Below, in pieces: positions 36,179 to 44,901 of a DNA stretch of 64,000 nucleotides. Under the pieces are notes generated by a model that saw only the letters and a program-made list of their open reading frames with translations, was not told where the DNA came from and ran no database searches. The DNA is from Streptomyces canus (lineage in GTDB: Bacteria > Actinomycetota > Actinomycetes > Streptomycetales > Streptomycetaceae): contig NZ_CP107989.1 in assembly GCF_041435015.1 (NCBI RefSeq), positions 4,092,001-4,156,000 on the forward strand, read 5' to 3'. Each line of letters opens with the position of its first letter. The first letter of the stretch is position 1. The position numbers and the translations under genes were made by a program.

Positions 36179-39091
36179 TCATCCCGCCACCCCCGCAAGG
36201 TCGTTGTCGTCGGCGTTCGCCATATCGTCGTCGTGGTCGTCGTCCAGGCCGAGCAGCAGCCGCATCACCGGCAGCACGGCGTCCGCCCGGTCGCCGTCGA
36301 GGTCGGCCCCGAAACCCGGTATCCCGGCCCCCGCCCCGGCCGCACTCCCCCGCTGTCCCGGCCCCCGACGGACCAGTTCGCCCAGGGTCCGGCGTACTCC
36401 CGGCTCGTACGCCGAGAACGTGCGCCGCAGCAGCGGCAGCACATCGGTGAACGCCTCCGCCGGAACTCCGGTCAGCCAGGCGTCGACAAGCCCGAGCAGC
36501 CGCTCGTCGTGCACGAGAAGCATTCCGCCGCCGGACCCACCACCGACGAAACCCTCGATCCACGCGGCCGCGTCCCCCGGCGCCGTCCCCGGCGACAGCA
36601 CGAGACCCATGAGCCGCGCCGCCTCGTCCTGCGCCAACTCCCCGTCGTCCAGCAGCAGCCGCACAGTCCGCCCCCGAAGGACACCGGGCACGGTGTCCCG
36701 CAGGGACAACACCCTGAGCACGGCCTGCCAACGGCCACGGAGGCCGCGGTGAGCCGGAACCGGGGCATCTCCTCTGTCGTCCGGCCCGGACACGGCGGTG
36801 GCGGCCGGAAGAAGCTGTCCGGGTACGGCCGTTGCGGCGCCCTGGGAGTCCTTCTCCGTTACGGTCGCGGACGGGCCACTCGCGTCGCCGCCGCCACCCT
36901 GCCCTGAAGCCCCCGGCGGTTCCTGTGCCGGGGACGCCACCTCATCCAGCAGCCCCACCGACCCGTGGACCGCGTCCACATGACGCCGCATCTCCTCCGC
37001 CGCCTCCGCGTCCAGCGCGGCACAGGCCGGAGGCAGGCCGACGAAGATCCGCTCGGCAAGGCCTGCGGCGACCTCCGTCAGCGCGCCGGTGCCGGTGCCG
37101 CGCACATCGCCGTAGCGCAGTGAACGGACGAGGGCCGGCAGTGCCTGGGCGAGATGGCCGACGTCCGCGTCCAGCGCGGCACGGTCGGCCAGAATCTGCA
37201 TCACCGTGGGCAGGGCGTCCGGGAGTTCGGCCAGCAGACAACGCTCGGCGAGAGCGGTGACGTCGGCGAGACCCGACGCGGAGACGGCGTCCGCCTCCGC
37301 CTTCGCCGTCGCGGCGGCGAGCACGGTCGTGCCCCATACCCCCGCCTCGGCGACCCGCACCGACAGCTCCGGCTCCCACCGCAACCGCCATGTCTCCCGG
37401 AACGTGCCCGTGCTCCCCCGCGAGGCCGCCGGCTCACCCCACGCCACGCCCAGCAGCCGCAACCGGTGCAGCAGCCTGCTGCGCTCGGCGTCGTTCTCCT
37501 TGCGCAGATCCAGCTCCAACTCCCGCTCCAGCGCCTCCGGTTTGAGCCGCAGCCGCCGCTGGATCCGGTCGAGGTCGCGCTGCAACGGAACCGCGGGTGC
37601 CGCCTGTGGAACCTCCCCCAGGACGTCCCCCACCACCAGCCGGTCGTGCACCAGCGCCAACGGCACGTCCGAGCCCTCGCACATCACCGCCCGCACCGCG
37701 TCGGTCGTCTCGCTCAGGCCGGGCAGGGGACGGCCGCGCATGGCCGCCAGAGTCTCCGCCAGCCGTACGGCCTCGATGACGTGTGCCGAGGACACCATCC
37801 GGTCCTCTTCCCGCAGCAGTCCCGCCACCTTGGTCAGCCACCGCTCGACGGGCCGGTCCGGTGCCCCGAACAGGTGCCCGTACCAGCCGGGCGAGTCGAT
37901 CCCCGCGCCGTAGCCGCTGTGCCGTGAGAGCCGGCGGTACGTCCACGGCACCCACGTCATGTCCGCCTTGACCTTGGGGAGGCCCTTCAACAGCGCCTTG
38001 TCGGCGGCGACCGTCCTCTTCCGCCGCAGCGCGGGCACGTGCCAGGCCCCGCACACCACGGCCACGTCGTCCCCGAACTCCCGCTGCGCCGACCGCACCT
38101 GGAGCCGCATGTACGCCTCGCGCACGAGGTCGCGGTCATGTCCGCCGGTTCCGTACGTCTCCCGCAGCACCCCCATCGCCTCTTCCAGCACGGTGAACGG
38201 CTCGAACACGTCCCCCTGCCCCGTCCCCCGGTGCTCCACGACGTCCTCCCACCATCGCTCGGGACCGTCGTATCCGGCGGTCTCGGCGAGCACACCGAGC
38301 GGATCGACACGGACGGCGACGTGAACGGCGGGCTCGTCCTTCACAGCGTCCTCGCCGGACGGGCCGGTGCCGTGAGCGTCCGAGGGCGCCCCTGACCGGC
38401 TCGCCTCCGGCATCTCGCCGGCTGGATCGTCCGGGCGGGCCGCCGGGCCTTCGTCCCCCTCGTCCCTCCCCCATGCCAAGGTGTGCGTCGCCGGCAGGTC
38501 GATGAAACGGGCCGGGACCTGGTGGTCCAGCGCCCAGCGGATCGCCACCCACTCCGGGGAGAACTCGGCAAGCGGCCAGAACGCCGAACGGCCGGGCTCG
38601 TCCACGGCATGGGCGAGGAGGGCCACCGGCGGTCGCATGTCCTCCTCGGCGGCCAGCGGAATCAATGGGTCGGCCTCGGGCGGCCCCTCGATCAGCACGA
38701 TCCGGGGCCGGGCCACGTCCAACGCCGCTTGCACGGACCGCGCCGACCCGGGCCCGTGATGCCGCACCCCGAGCAGCAACGGCCCCGCACCGGCCTCCCG
38801 GCTCCCAGGAACACGGATGCCCGTCACACCTGCGCTCCCGGACACACCGCCTCCGTCCACTCCCTCTCCGGCTGACGAGCGAGAGCCCCTCCCCTCTTCA
38901 CTCCCCGACACACCACCCCGAGCCTCACCCTCACGTCCCGACCCGCCGTCAGACGTCCCCGCACTCCCGAGTCCCCCGGAGCCACTCGCCGACTCCCCAC
39001 CCCCGAACCTTCCGGGGCTTCCGGCCCCTCCGCTACCGAACCCCCCGGAGCCGCCAGTCCCCCCGCTCCCGACCTCACCCGCGCCCGTCAC
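36179..39091 (-). CDS. DUF5682-family protein with TraB/EreA-like motifs
   Basis: About 970 residues from GTG at 39091 (after GGAAGGGAGGGGG); the first 100 residues are Gly/Ser-rich and poorly conserved in appearance. The core begins LLGVRHHGPGSARSVQAAL (108-126), then IVLIEGPPEADPLI (132-145), a basic-tryptophan region, and VAVVCGAWHVPALRR (345-359). A GxRHH element, a glutamate strand (IEGPP) and a late GAxH element resemble the TraB/TIKI/EreA hydrolase-like superfamily; this is my inference. The remaining 500 residues are helical. It is co-directional with the MoxR and VWA genes. Confidence 0.87.
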   Translation of the reverse strand: MTGAGEVGSGGTGGSGGFGSGGAGSPGRFGGGESASGSGGLGSAGTSDGGSGREGEARGGVSGSEEGRGSRSSAGEGVDGGGVSGSAGVTGIRVPGSREAGAGPLLLGVRHHGPGSARSVQAALDVARPRIVLIEGPPEADPLIPLAAEEDMRPPVALLAHAVDEPGRSAFWPLAEFSPEWVAIRWALDHQVPARFIDLPATHTLAWGRDEGDEGPAARPDDPAGEMPEASRSGAPSDAHGTGPSGEDAVKDEPAVHVAVRVDPLGVLAETAGYDGPERWWEDVVEHRGTGQGDVFEPFTVLEEAMGVLRETYGTGGHDRDLVREAYMRLQVRSAQREFGDDVAVVCGAWHVPALRRKRTVAADKALLKGLPKVKADMTWVPWTYRRLSRHSGYGAGIDSPGWYGHLFGAPDRPVERWLTKVAGLLREEDRMVSSAHVIEAVRLAETLAAMRGRPLPGLSETTDAVRAVMCEGSDVPLALVHDRLVVGDVLGEVPQAAPAVPLQRDLDRIQRRLRLKPEALERELELDLRKENDAERSRLLHRLRLLGVAWGEPAASRGSTGTFRETWRLRWEPELSVRVAEAGVWGTTVLAAATAKAEADAVSASGLADVTALAERCLLAELPDALPTVMQILADRAALDADVGHLAQALPALVRSLRYGDVRGTGTGALTEVAAGLAERIFVGLPPACAALDAEAAEEMRRHVDAVHGSVGLLDEVASPAQEPPGASGQGGGGDASGPSATVTEKDSQGAATAVPGQLLPAATAVSGPDDRGDAPVPAHRGLRGRWQAVLRVLSLRDTVPGVLRGRTVRLLLDDGELAQDEAARLMGLVLSPGTAPGDAAAWIEGFVGGGSGGGMLLVHDERLLGLVDAWLTGVPAEAFTDVLPLLRRTFSAYEPGVRRTLGELVRRGPGQRGSAAGAGAGIPGFGADLDGDRADAVLPVMRLLLGLDDDHDDDMANADDNDLAGVAG

Positions 39092-39416
39092 ACCGTCCCC
39101 CTCCCTTCCGAGGCCACTTGGAGTCGTCCTCGACGACCGTCCCGATCCCGCCCTTGCCGCCGTCCCGCTCAAGCCCTGTCACACCCGTCCCCCTTGCCTC
39201 CGCGACCCCGGCGGTCCGAGGCGACGCCCTCGCGACCATCCCCGGGATCCGAACCGAGGCCCCGCGACCATCCCCGGCCCTCGGCTGTCCGAACCGGAGC
39301 CCCGCCACCGTCCCCGACACCCCGTACACCCACGAACGACGAGTCGCCATCCGCCCACACGAGCCCACAGCCCCCGCCTGGATTCCCGCCCGCGAGGCCC
39401 CGTCCCAGGTCCTCGG
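39092..39416. other. Gap between MoxR and DUF5682 genes, no gene seen
   Basis: About 325 bp of Pro/Arg/Ser-coding-like GC-rich sequence. The only open frames are shadows without start signals. It may carry spacer or untranslated sequence within the operon. Confidence 0.5.
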
Positions 39417-40547
39417 TCACGCGCTCACCTCCCGGCAAGCCCGGTAGAAGTCCTTCCAGCCGTCCCGCTCGCGGACGACCGCCTCCAGGTACTCCTGCCA
39501 GATGACGCGGTCGGCCGCCGGATCGCGGACGACGGCGCCGAGGATGCCCGCGGCGACGTCTCCGGCCCGCAGGACGCCGTCGCCGAAGTGGGCGGCGAGG
39601 GCGAGACCATTGGTGACGACGGAGATGGCCTCGGCCGTCGACAGCGTGCCGCTGGGCGACTTGAGCTTCGTACGGCCGTCGGACGTCATCCCGTCGCGCA
39701 GCTCGCGGAAGACCGTCACGACGCGACGGATCTCCGCGACGCCGTCGGGCGCGGCCGGCAGGTCGAGGGAGCGGCCGATCTGGTCGACGCGGCGCGAGAC
39801 GATGTCGACCTCGGCCTCGACGCTCTCCGGCAGCGGCAGCACGACCGTGTTGAAACGGCGGCGCAGGGCGCTGGAGAGGTCGTTGACCCCGCGGTCGCGA
39901 TCGTTGGCCGTGGCGATGAGGTTGAAGCCGCGGACCGCCTGCACCTCCTGGCCCAGCTCCGGTATCGGCAGCGTCTTCTCGGACAGGATGGTGATCAGGG
40001 AGTCCTGCACGTCGGCCGGGATACGGGTCAGCTCCTCGACCCGGGCCGTCATCCCCTCCGCCATGGCCCGCATCACGGGGCTGGGCACGAGGGCGTCGCG
40101 GCTCGGGCCGTTGGCGAGCAGCTGGGCGTAGTTCCAGCCGTAGCGGATGGCCTCCTCCGGGGTGCCCGCCGTGCCCTGCACGAGCAGGGTCGAGTCGCCG
40201 CTGACCGCCGCGGCCAGGTGCTCGGAGACCCAGGTCTTCGCGGTGCCGGGCACGCCCAGCAGGAGCAGGGCGCGGTCGGTGGCGAGGGTGGTGACGGCGA
40301 CCTCGACGAGCCGGCGCGGCCCCACGTACTTCGGAGTGATCACCGTGCCGTCCGGCAGGGTGCCGCCGAGCAGGTACGTCGCCACCGCCCACGGCGACAG
40401 CTTCCAGCGAGCCGGGCGCGGGCGGTCGTCCTGCGCGGCCAGGGCGGCGAGTTCACCGGCGAAGGCGTCCTCGGCATGCGGCCGCAACGCCTCGTCCGAC
40501 TCCCCCTGCTTCGGTTCCACGGGCGTCGGTTCAACAGACACAGTCAT
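39417..40547 (-). CDS. MoxR-family AAA+ ATPase
   Basis: 376 residues from ATG at 40547, with GGAGGGGG upstream. Walker A GVPGTAKT (98-105), Walker B region around VQDSLITILSEKTLPIP, sensor 1 NLIATANDRDRGVND and arginine-finger-type LSSALRRRFNTVVLPLPES. This is the AAA+ MoxR/RavA type that works with VWA proteins. It would use ATP to remodel or unfold targets together with the VWA protein. First gene of the leftward arm; its promoter region is the divergent 145 bp shared with the SWIM gene. Confidence 0.93.
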   Translation of the reverse strand: MTVSVEPTPVEPKQGESDEALRPHAEDAFAGELAALAAQDDRPRPARWKLSPWAVATYLLGGTLPDGTVITPKYVGPRRLVEVAVTTLATDRALLLLGVPGTAKTWVSEHLAAAVSGDSTLLVQGTAGTPEEAIRYGWNYAQLLANGPSRDALVPSPVMRAMAEGMTARVEELTRIPADVQDSLITILSEKTLPIPELGQEVQAVRGFNLIATANDRDRGVNDLSSALRRRFNTVVLPLPESVEAEVDIVSRRVDQIGRSLDLPAAPDGVAEIRRVVTVFRELRDGMTSDGRTKLKSPSGTLSTAEAISVVTNGLALAAHFGDGVLRAGDVAAGILGAVVRDPAADRVIWQEYLEAVVRERDGWKDFYRACREVSA

Positions 40548-40590
40548 GGCTGAGGCCCCCTCCAGCTCGGCCGGTTCGGATCTGTCACCA

Positions 40591-40613
40591 ACCGTGCACC
40601 ACGCCACTGACAA
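40591..40613 (-). promoter_or_regulatory. RecA-NDp/PafBC-like promoter element facing the MoxR gene
   Basis: On the minus strand: TTGTCAGTG-GCGTGGTG-CACGGT. It matches the TTGTCRGTG part and N8 spacing of the mycobacterial RecA-independent damage promoter; the -10 (CACGGT) departs from TANNNT at the first base. It lies about 45 bp before the MoxR start. Confidence 0.55.
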
Positions 40614-40662
40614 TGCGATCCGACCTGCGGAAACGTGCTCGCGAGGGTCGGCTCGCGGCCGA

Positions 40663-40685
40663 TTGTCAGTGGGGGGATCTACCTT
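40663..40685 (+). promoter_or_regulatory. RecA-NDp/PafBC-type DNA-damage promoter of the SWIM gene
   Basis: TTGTCAGTG-GGGGGATC-TACCTT: a full match to TTGTCRGTG-N8-TANNNT. The -10 ends 8 bases before the ATG at 40693, so the transcript could be leaderless. The TTGTCAGTGG box is a perfect inverted copy of that on the MoxR side. Confidence 0.75.
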
Positions 40686-40692
40686 CGATGTC

Positions 40693-42048
40693 ATGACTCA
40701 GCAGGGGGTGCGCTGGACGGCGGATCAGGTGCTGGCACTGGCGCCTGACTCCGCGTCACGCAAAGCGGGAAGCAAACTCGGCGCGGCCGGGCCGTGGTCC
40801 GAGGCCGGGAGTTCCGACGAGGGGACGGTGTGGGGGCTGTGCAAGGGCAGTGGCAGCAAGCCGTATCAGACGGTCATCGACATCGCGGACGCCGCGGGGC
40901 CCGCGTACAAGTGCAGTTGCCCGAGCCGCAAGTTCCCGTGCAAGCACGCGCTCGGGCTGCTGCTGCTCTGGGCGGGCGGGGAGGGAGCCGTGCCGCCGGG
41001 GCCGACGCCGGACTGGGCGGAGCAGTGGATAGAGGGGAGAAGGCAGCGCGCGCAGGAGAAGCGGACGGCGGGCGCGGCCGGTTCCGCCGCCGGGTCCGGT
41101 GATCCGGAGGCGGCGCGGCGCAGGGCGGAGCGCCGGGCCGTGCGGATCACGGCGGGTGCGACGGAGCTGGAGCAGCGGCTGGCCGACCTGCTGCGCGGCG
41201 GCCTGGCGGGGGCGGAGCAGGCGGGGTACGGCATGTGGGAGGAGACGGCGGCCCGCATGGTCGACGCGCAGGCACCGGGACTCGCCGCCCGGGTGCGCGA
41301 GTTGGGCGTGATCCCCTCGTCCGGTCCGGGCTGGCCGGTGCGGCTGCTGGAGGAGTGCGCCCTCATCCACCTCCTCGACCAGGGCTGGCTGCGCCGCGAG
41401 CGGCTGCCGGACGGCCTCGCGTCGACGGTCCGTTCCCGGATCGGCCTGCCCGCCTCGGCGGACGGCCCGGCGATACGGGACCGCTGGCTGGTCCTCGCCC
41501 AGTACGACACGGCGGACGCCCGTCTGACGACCCGCCGGATCTGGCTGCACGGCACGGACTCGGGCCGCACGGCGCTGCTCCTCTCCTACGGCGCCGCCGG
41601 CCGCGCTCCCGAACTGGCGCTGCCGGTGGGGCTCGAGCTCGAGGCGGAGGTGTCCGCCTATCCCGGTACCGGTCAGTTGCGGGCGGCTCTCGGCGAGCAG
41701 TTCGCACCGCCGACGCCCACGGCGACCCGCCCGCCGGGAGTGACGACCGAACAAGCGGCCGCCCGCTATGGCGAGGCACTGCGGGACGACCCGTGGCTGG
41801 ACTCCGTGCCCGTGACCCTGGACCGGGTGATACCGGTCCCGGACGGCGACTTCTGGCAACTGGCGGACGCCGAGGGCGACTCGGCCCTTCCGCTCAGCGC
41901 CTCCGCCCGTTCCCGCCCGGGCCTGTGGCGCCTGGTCGCGCTCTCGGGCGGCGCCCCGGTCAAGGTCTTCGGCGAGTGCGGCCACCGCGGTTTCACCCCG
42001 CTGACGGCCTGGCCGGAGGGGGCGGGCGAGGCGGTGCCGCTGTGCTGA
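40693..42048 (+). CDS. SWIM zinc-finger protein
   Basis: 451 residues from ATG. The SWIM motif CxCx6CxH is at residues 74-85 (KCSCPSRKFPCKHA), a zinc-binding module for protein or DNA contacts. N-terminal to it is a conserved-looking region (VRWTADQVLALAPDSASRKA). C-terminal is a long helical/beta mixed region of about 350 residues. Divergent from the MoxR-VWA genes and followed after 41 bp by the DUF5691 gene. The promoter has a DNA-damage type -35/-10 pair. SWIM proteins often sit beside MoxR/VWA genes in actinobacteria. Confidence 0.92.
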   Translation: MTQQGVRWTADQVLALAPDSASRKAGSKLGAAGPWSEAGSSDEGTVWGLCKGSGSKPYQTVIDIADAAGPAYKCSCPSRKFPCKHALGLLLLWAGGEGAVPPGPTPDWAEQWIEGRRQRAQEKRTAGAAGSAAGSGDPEAARRRAERRAVRITAGATELEQRLADLLRGGLAGAEQAGYGMWEETAARMVDAQAPGLAARVRELGVIPSSGPGWPVRLLEECALIHLLDQGWLRRERLPDGLASTVRSRIGLPASADGPAIRDRWLVLAQYDTADARLTTRRIWLHGTDSGRTALLLSYGAAGRAPELALPVGLELEAEVSAYPGTGQLRAALGEQFAPPTPTATRPPGVTTEQAAARYGEALRDDPWLDSVPVTLDRVIPVPDGDFWQLADAEGDSALPLSASARSRPGLWRLVALSGGAPVKVFGECGHRGFTPLTAWPEGAGEAVPLC

Positions 42049-42089
42049 ACGGAACTGACCGGGCACCCGACCGGACGGAAAGGAACCCC

Positions 42090-43700
42090 ATGGACAAGAT
42101 CTCCGCTCCCGTGCCGGACGCCTGGGAGGAGCTGGTCACCTCGGCACTGCTCGGCACCGCACGCCGTACGCCGCCCGGCCTCGCGCCCGGCGCCGAGGCA
42201 CCGGTGGCGTTGCTGGACGCGGCGGCCGTGGAGACCGTACGGCGGCGGGCCGGGCTGCGGCCGACGCGCGCGGCACAGCGGCCGCAGCCGGCGCCCGAGG
42301 ACACACGCCCTCCGCTGCCCGCGGCGGCGGCCCGCAGACTCGCCATGCTGCTCGCCGACCGGCCGGGCACGGGCGGAGGCGGCCGCAGGGGTACGGCACC
42401 GGATCTGATGGAGCTGCTGCCGCAGTGGCTCGCGACGGCGAACGCCCGCGGTTACGCGGCGCCCCCGCAGCTGCTGCCCGTCCTGCTGGACGCGGCCAGG
42501 GGCCGTACGGATCTGCGGCCGGCGGCGCTGGCGTTCGCGGGTTCGCGTGCCACCTGGCTCGCCCGGCTGAACCCGGACTGGCGGTTCGCCCTGCGAGCGA
42601 CACCCGGCGGCGGAACAGCCCTGCCGTCCCCGCAGGACACGGAAGGCGTCCGACGGCTCTGGGAGGAAGGGCTGTTCGCCGAGCGGGTGGCCCTCCTCTC
42701 GGCGATACGTGCCGGGGAGCCCGCCGCCGCGCGCGAGTTGCTCGCGACGACCTGGGCGACCGAGCGGGCCGAGGACCGGCTGATGTTCCTCGACTCGTTG
42801 CGGACGGGTCTGGGGGCGGACGACGAGCCGTTCCTGGAGCAGGCACTGGCCGACCGGAGCCGCAACGTACGGGCCACGGCCGCGGAGTTGCTGTCGGCGC
42901 TGCCGGGTTCGGCGCTGGCGGCGCGGATGGCGGTCAGGGCAGGGGCGTGCGTGGCCGTCGACCACACCCAGGACAGGCCGACGATCGTCGTCGAGGCGCC
43001 GCACGAGTGCGACTCGGGCATGGAGCGCGACGGCGTCGTAGCGAAGGCCCCCTCGGGGCGGGGGGAACGTTCTTGGTGGTTCGGGCAGTTGGTGGAGGCG
43101 GCGCCGCTGGGAGTGTGGCCGGGGCGGCTCGGTGGGCGGACGCCCGAGGAGATCGTGGCGCTGCCGGTGGCGGACGACTGGCGGAACGAACTGCATGCGG
43201 CGTGGTGCCGGGCTGCCGTACGGCAGCGGGACGCCGGGTGGGCGCGGGCGCTGCTCGGGACACCCGCGGCGCCGGAGGCCGGGGGCCCGGGGGCGGTGTC
43301 CCTGGCGGAGCGCGCCAGGCTGCTGAGCACGTTGGGCTCCGCCGAACGGGCCGAGTGGGTCGCGGCGTTCATCGCGACCCACGGATTGTCCGAGGCGTTT
43401 CAGCTGCTCGGGGTGTGCGGGGTGCCGTGGGCCGCGCCGCTCGGGCGGGCGGTGGTCGACGCGCTCAACATCGCACGGGACGCGGGGAGTTATCCGTGGA
43501 GTTTCAGCGGGGTGATGGGGCTGGCGGAGCGATGTCTCGATCCGGCCGAGGCGGGGCGGCTGGAGGGCCTGATGGCGGTGCCGGACGAGGGGGAGGACGC
43601 GAGCCCCGGGGCGGGAGGCTACTGGGCGGAAGCATTCCAGCGCCTGGTGACGACCTTGCGGCTACGCGCGACGATGGCGCAGGAGCTGGGGGTGGAGTAG
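42090..43700 (+). CDS. DUF5691-family protein
   Basis: 536 residues from ATG (AAAGGAACCCC upstream). Almost wholly helical, with alpha-solenoid-like segments (WLATANARGYAAPPQLLPVL, DRSRNVRATAAELLSALPGS). That repeat pattern suggests a HEAT-like scaffold. N-terminus WEELVTSALLGTARRTPPG is characteristic of the family as I recall it. It ends the rightward arm of the MoxR/VWA/SWIM/DUF5682 cluster. No catalytic motif is seen. Confidence 0.87.
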   Translation: MDKISAPVPDAWEELVTSALLGTARRTPPGLAPGAEAPVALLDAAAVETVRRRAGLRPTRAAQRPQPAPEDTRPPLPAAAARRLAMLLADRPGTGGGGRRGTAPDLMELLPQWLATANARGYAAPPQLLPVLLDAARGRTDLRPAALAFAGSRATWLARLNPDWRFALRATPGGGTALPSPQDTEGVRRLWEEGLFAERVALLSAIRAGEPAAARELLATTWATERAEDRLMFLDSLRTGLGADDEPFLEQALADRSRNVRATAAELLSALPGSALAARMAVRAGACVAVDHTQDRPTIVVEAPHECDSGMERDGVVAKAPSGRGERSWWFGQLVEAAPLGVWPGRLGGRTPEEIVALPVADDWRNELHAAWCRAAVRQRDAGWARALLGTPAAPEAGGPGAVSLAERARLLSTLGSAERAEWVAAFIATHGLSEAFQLLGVCGVPWAAPLGRAVVDALNIARDAGSYPWSFSGVMGLAERCLDPAEAGRLEGLMAVPDEGEDASPGAGGYWAEAFQRLVTTLRLRATMAQELGVE

Positions 43701-43743
43701 CCCGCGCGCGAAGATCGGTTGCCACGCCCACACCCACACCCGC

Positions 43744-43799
43744 GGGCGGCGGGCGGCGGGCGGCGGGCGGCGGGCGGCGGGCGGCGGGCGGCGGGCGGC
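43744..43799. repeat. Eight-copy GGGCGGC heptanucleotide repeat
   Basis: Eight perfect copies of GGGCGGC in the intergenic region after DUF5691. Runs of three Gs at 7-base spacing could form a G-quadruplex. Confidence 0.95.
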
Positions 43800-43805
43800 G
43801 ACTAC

Positions 43806-43842
43806 CTAGGGGCGCGGGGAACTGCGCGACCAGCCACAGCGC
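43806..43842. repeat. Dispersed Streptomyces intergenic repeat (CTAGGGGCGCGGGGAACTGC family)
   Basis: Starts CTAGGGGCGCGGGGAACTGC and continues with a GCGCGACCAGCCAC-type end. I recall this consensus from very many intergenic sites in Streptomyces genomes; its role is unknown. Confidence 0.75.
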
Positions 43843-43924
43843 ACCCGCACCCGCACTCGCATCCGCCTCCGCACCCGACAACACCCCCCCGAACCGCTTG
43901 CCCCGCTGAGGCCGAGCGCAGCGG

Positions 43925-44341
43925 CTACGCCCCGGCAGGCTGCCGAACGTTCTCCCGGACCCAGTCCACGATCGACCGAGTCGTCGCCCCCGGCGTGAAG
44001 ATCTCGGCGACACCCTTCTCCTTCAGCGGAGGGATGTCCGCCTCCGGGATGATCCCGCCGCCGAACACCAGGATGTCCTCCGCCTCCCGCTCCTTGAGAA
44101 GGTCGATCACCGCGGCGAACAACGTGTTGTGGGCCCCGGAGAGGATGGACAGGCCGATCGCGTCGGCGTCCTCCTGGATCGCGGTGTCGACGATCTGCTC
44201 GGGGGTCTGGTGAAGGCCCGTGTAGATGACCTCCATGCCCGCGTCGCGCAGCGCCCTCGCGATCACCTTGGCTCCGCGATCGTGACCGTCGAGCCCCGGC
44301 TTGGCCACCACCACGCGGATCGGACCGGCTGCCACACCCAT
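43925..44341 (-). CDS. icmB: Isobutyryl-CoA mutase small (cobalamin-binding) subunit
   Basis: 138 residues from ATG at 44341 (GGAGG upstream). It is a free-standing B12-binding domain: DGHDRGAK (18-25) supplies the cobalt-ligating histidine H20, [10 protein letters not shown] lies where the base tail is buried, and [11 protein letters not shown] is the glycine-rich loop. Its size and sequence match the small subunit of isobutyryl-CoA mutase rather than the fused methylmalonyl-CoA mutase. It interconverts isobutyryl-CoA and butyryl-CoA with a large subunit encoded elsewhere. Confidence 0.88.
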   Translation of the reverse strand: MGVAAGPIRVVVAKPGLDGHDRGAKVIARALRDAGMEVIYTGLHQTPEQIVDTAIQEDADAIGLSILSGAHNTLFAAVIDLLKEREAEDILVFGGGIIPEADIPPLKEKGVAEIFTPGATTRSIVDWVRENVRQPAGA

Positions 44342-44901
44342 CACTGCCTCCAAGAAGCGACTGCGTCCATTCCTCTGCCCATTCCTACCGACTAGTACCG
44401 CACCGGCCGGGAATGTGAACGAACGTTATCGCCACCATCACGCACCGTGCAGTTTCGCGGCGGACGCCAAGGGGGAAAATCACACGTGGGACACGTTCGG
44501 GAGCCGCAACGAGGTCGCCGCACCGCCGCGCCGCAGGCCGCGCGCCACGGTGGTGCGGCGCGCCGGCGACGGCACGAAGGGCACGTAGGACAGGTAAGGC
44601 ACGACAGCGGGGAGCCTCGTCGCCACACCGACAGGGCGGCTCGTCACGTCACCGGCGCAGCACCATCACCAGCACCACTCACATCAGTGACATCACCAGC
44701 ACTACCGGTTACACCCGCTCCACCCGTTCCGTCGGCTTCGCCAGCATCCGCAGCCACAGCCACCCCGGAACCCCGCGCCGCCCGCCGCACCCACCCCCCG
44801 CGCCCCACTCGCGCCGCGTCGACGACGCCCTCCGCCGCGACTCCCCATGAGCGCACACGGGGGACGGAGCTGTCCTCCCGTGTGCCGACAGGAGGTCGGC
44901 C
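44342..44901. other. Long gap between icmB and the lipase, no gene seen
   Basis: About 560 bp. Open frames here have no protein-like composition or start signals. It includes a CACC/CATCA-rich stretch around 44650-44710, promoters for icmB and the lipase, and no structure I can name. Confidence 0.5.

Noticed and set aside
43701..43924. CRISPR-like short repeats
   Set aside because: The heptamers are contiguous with no spacers and no cas gene is near.
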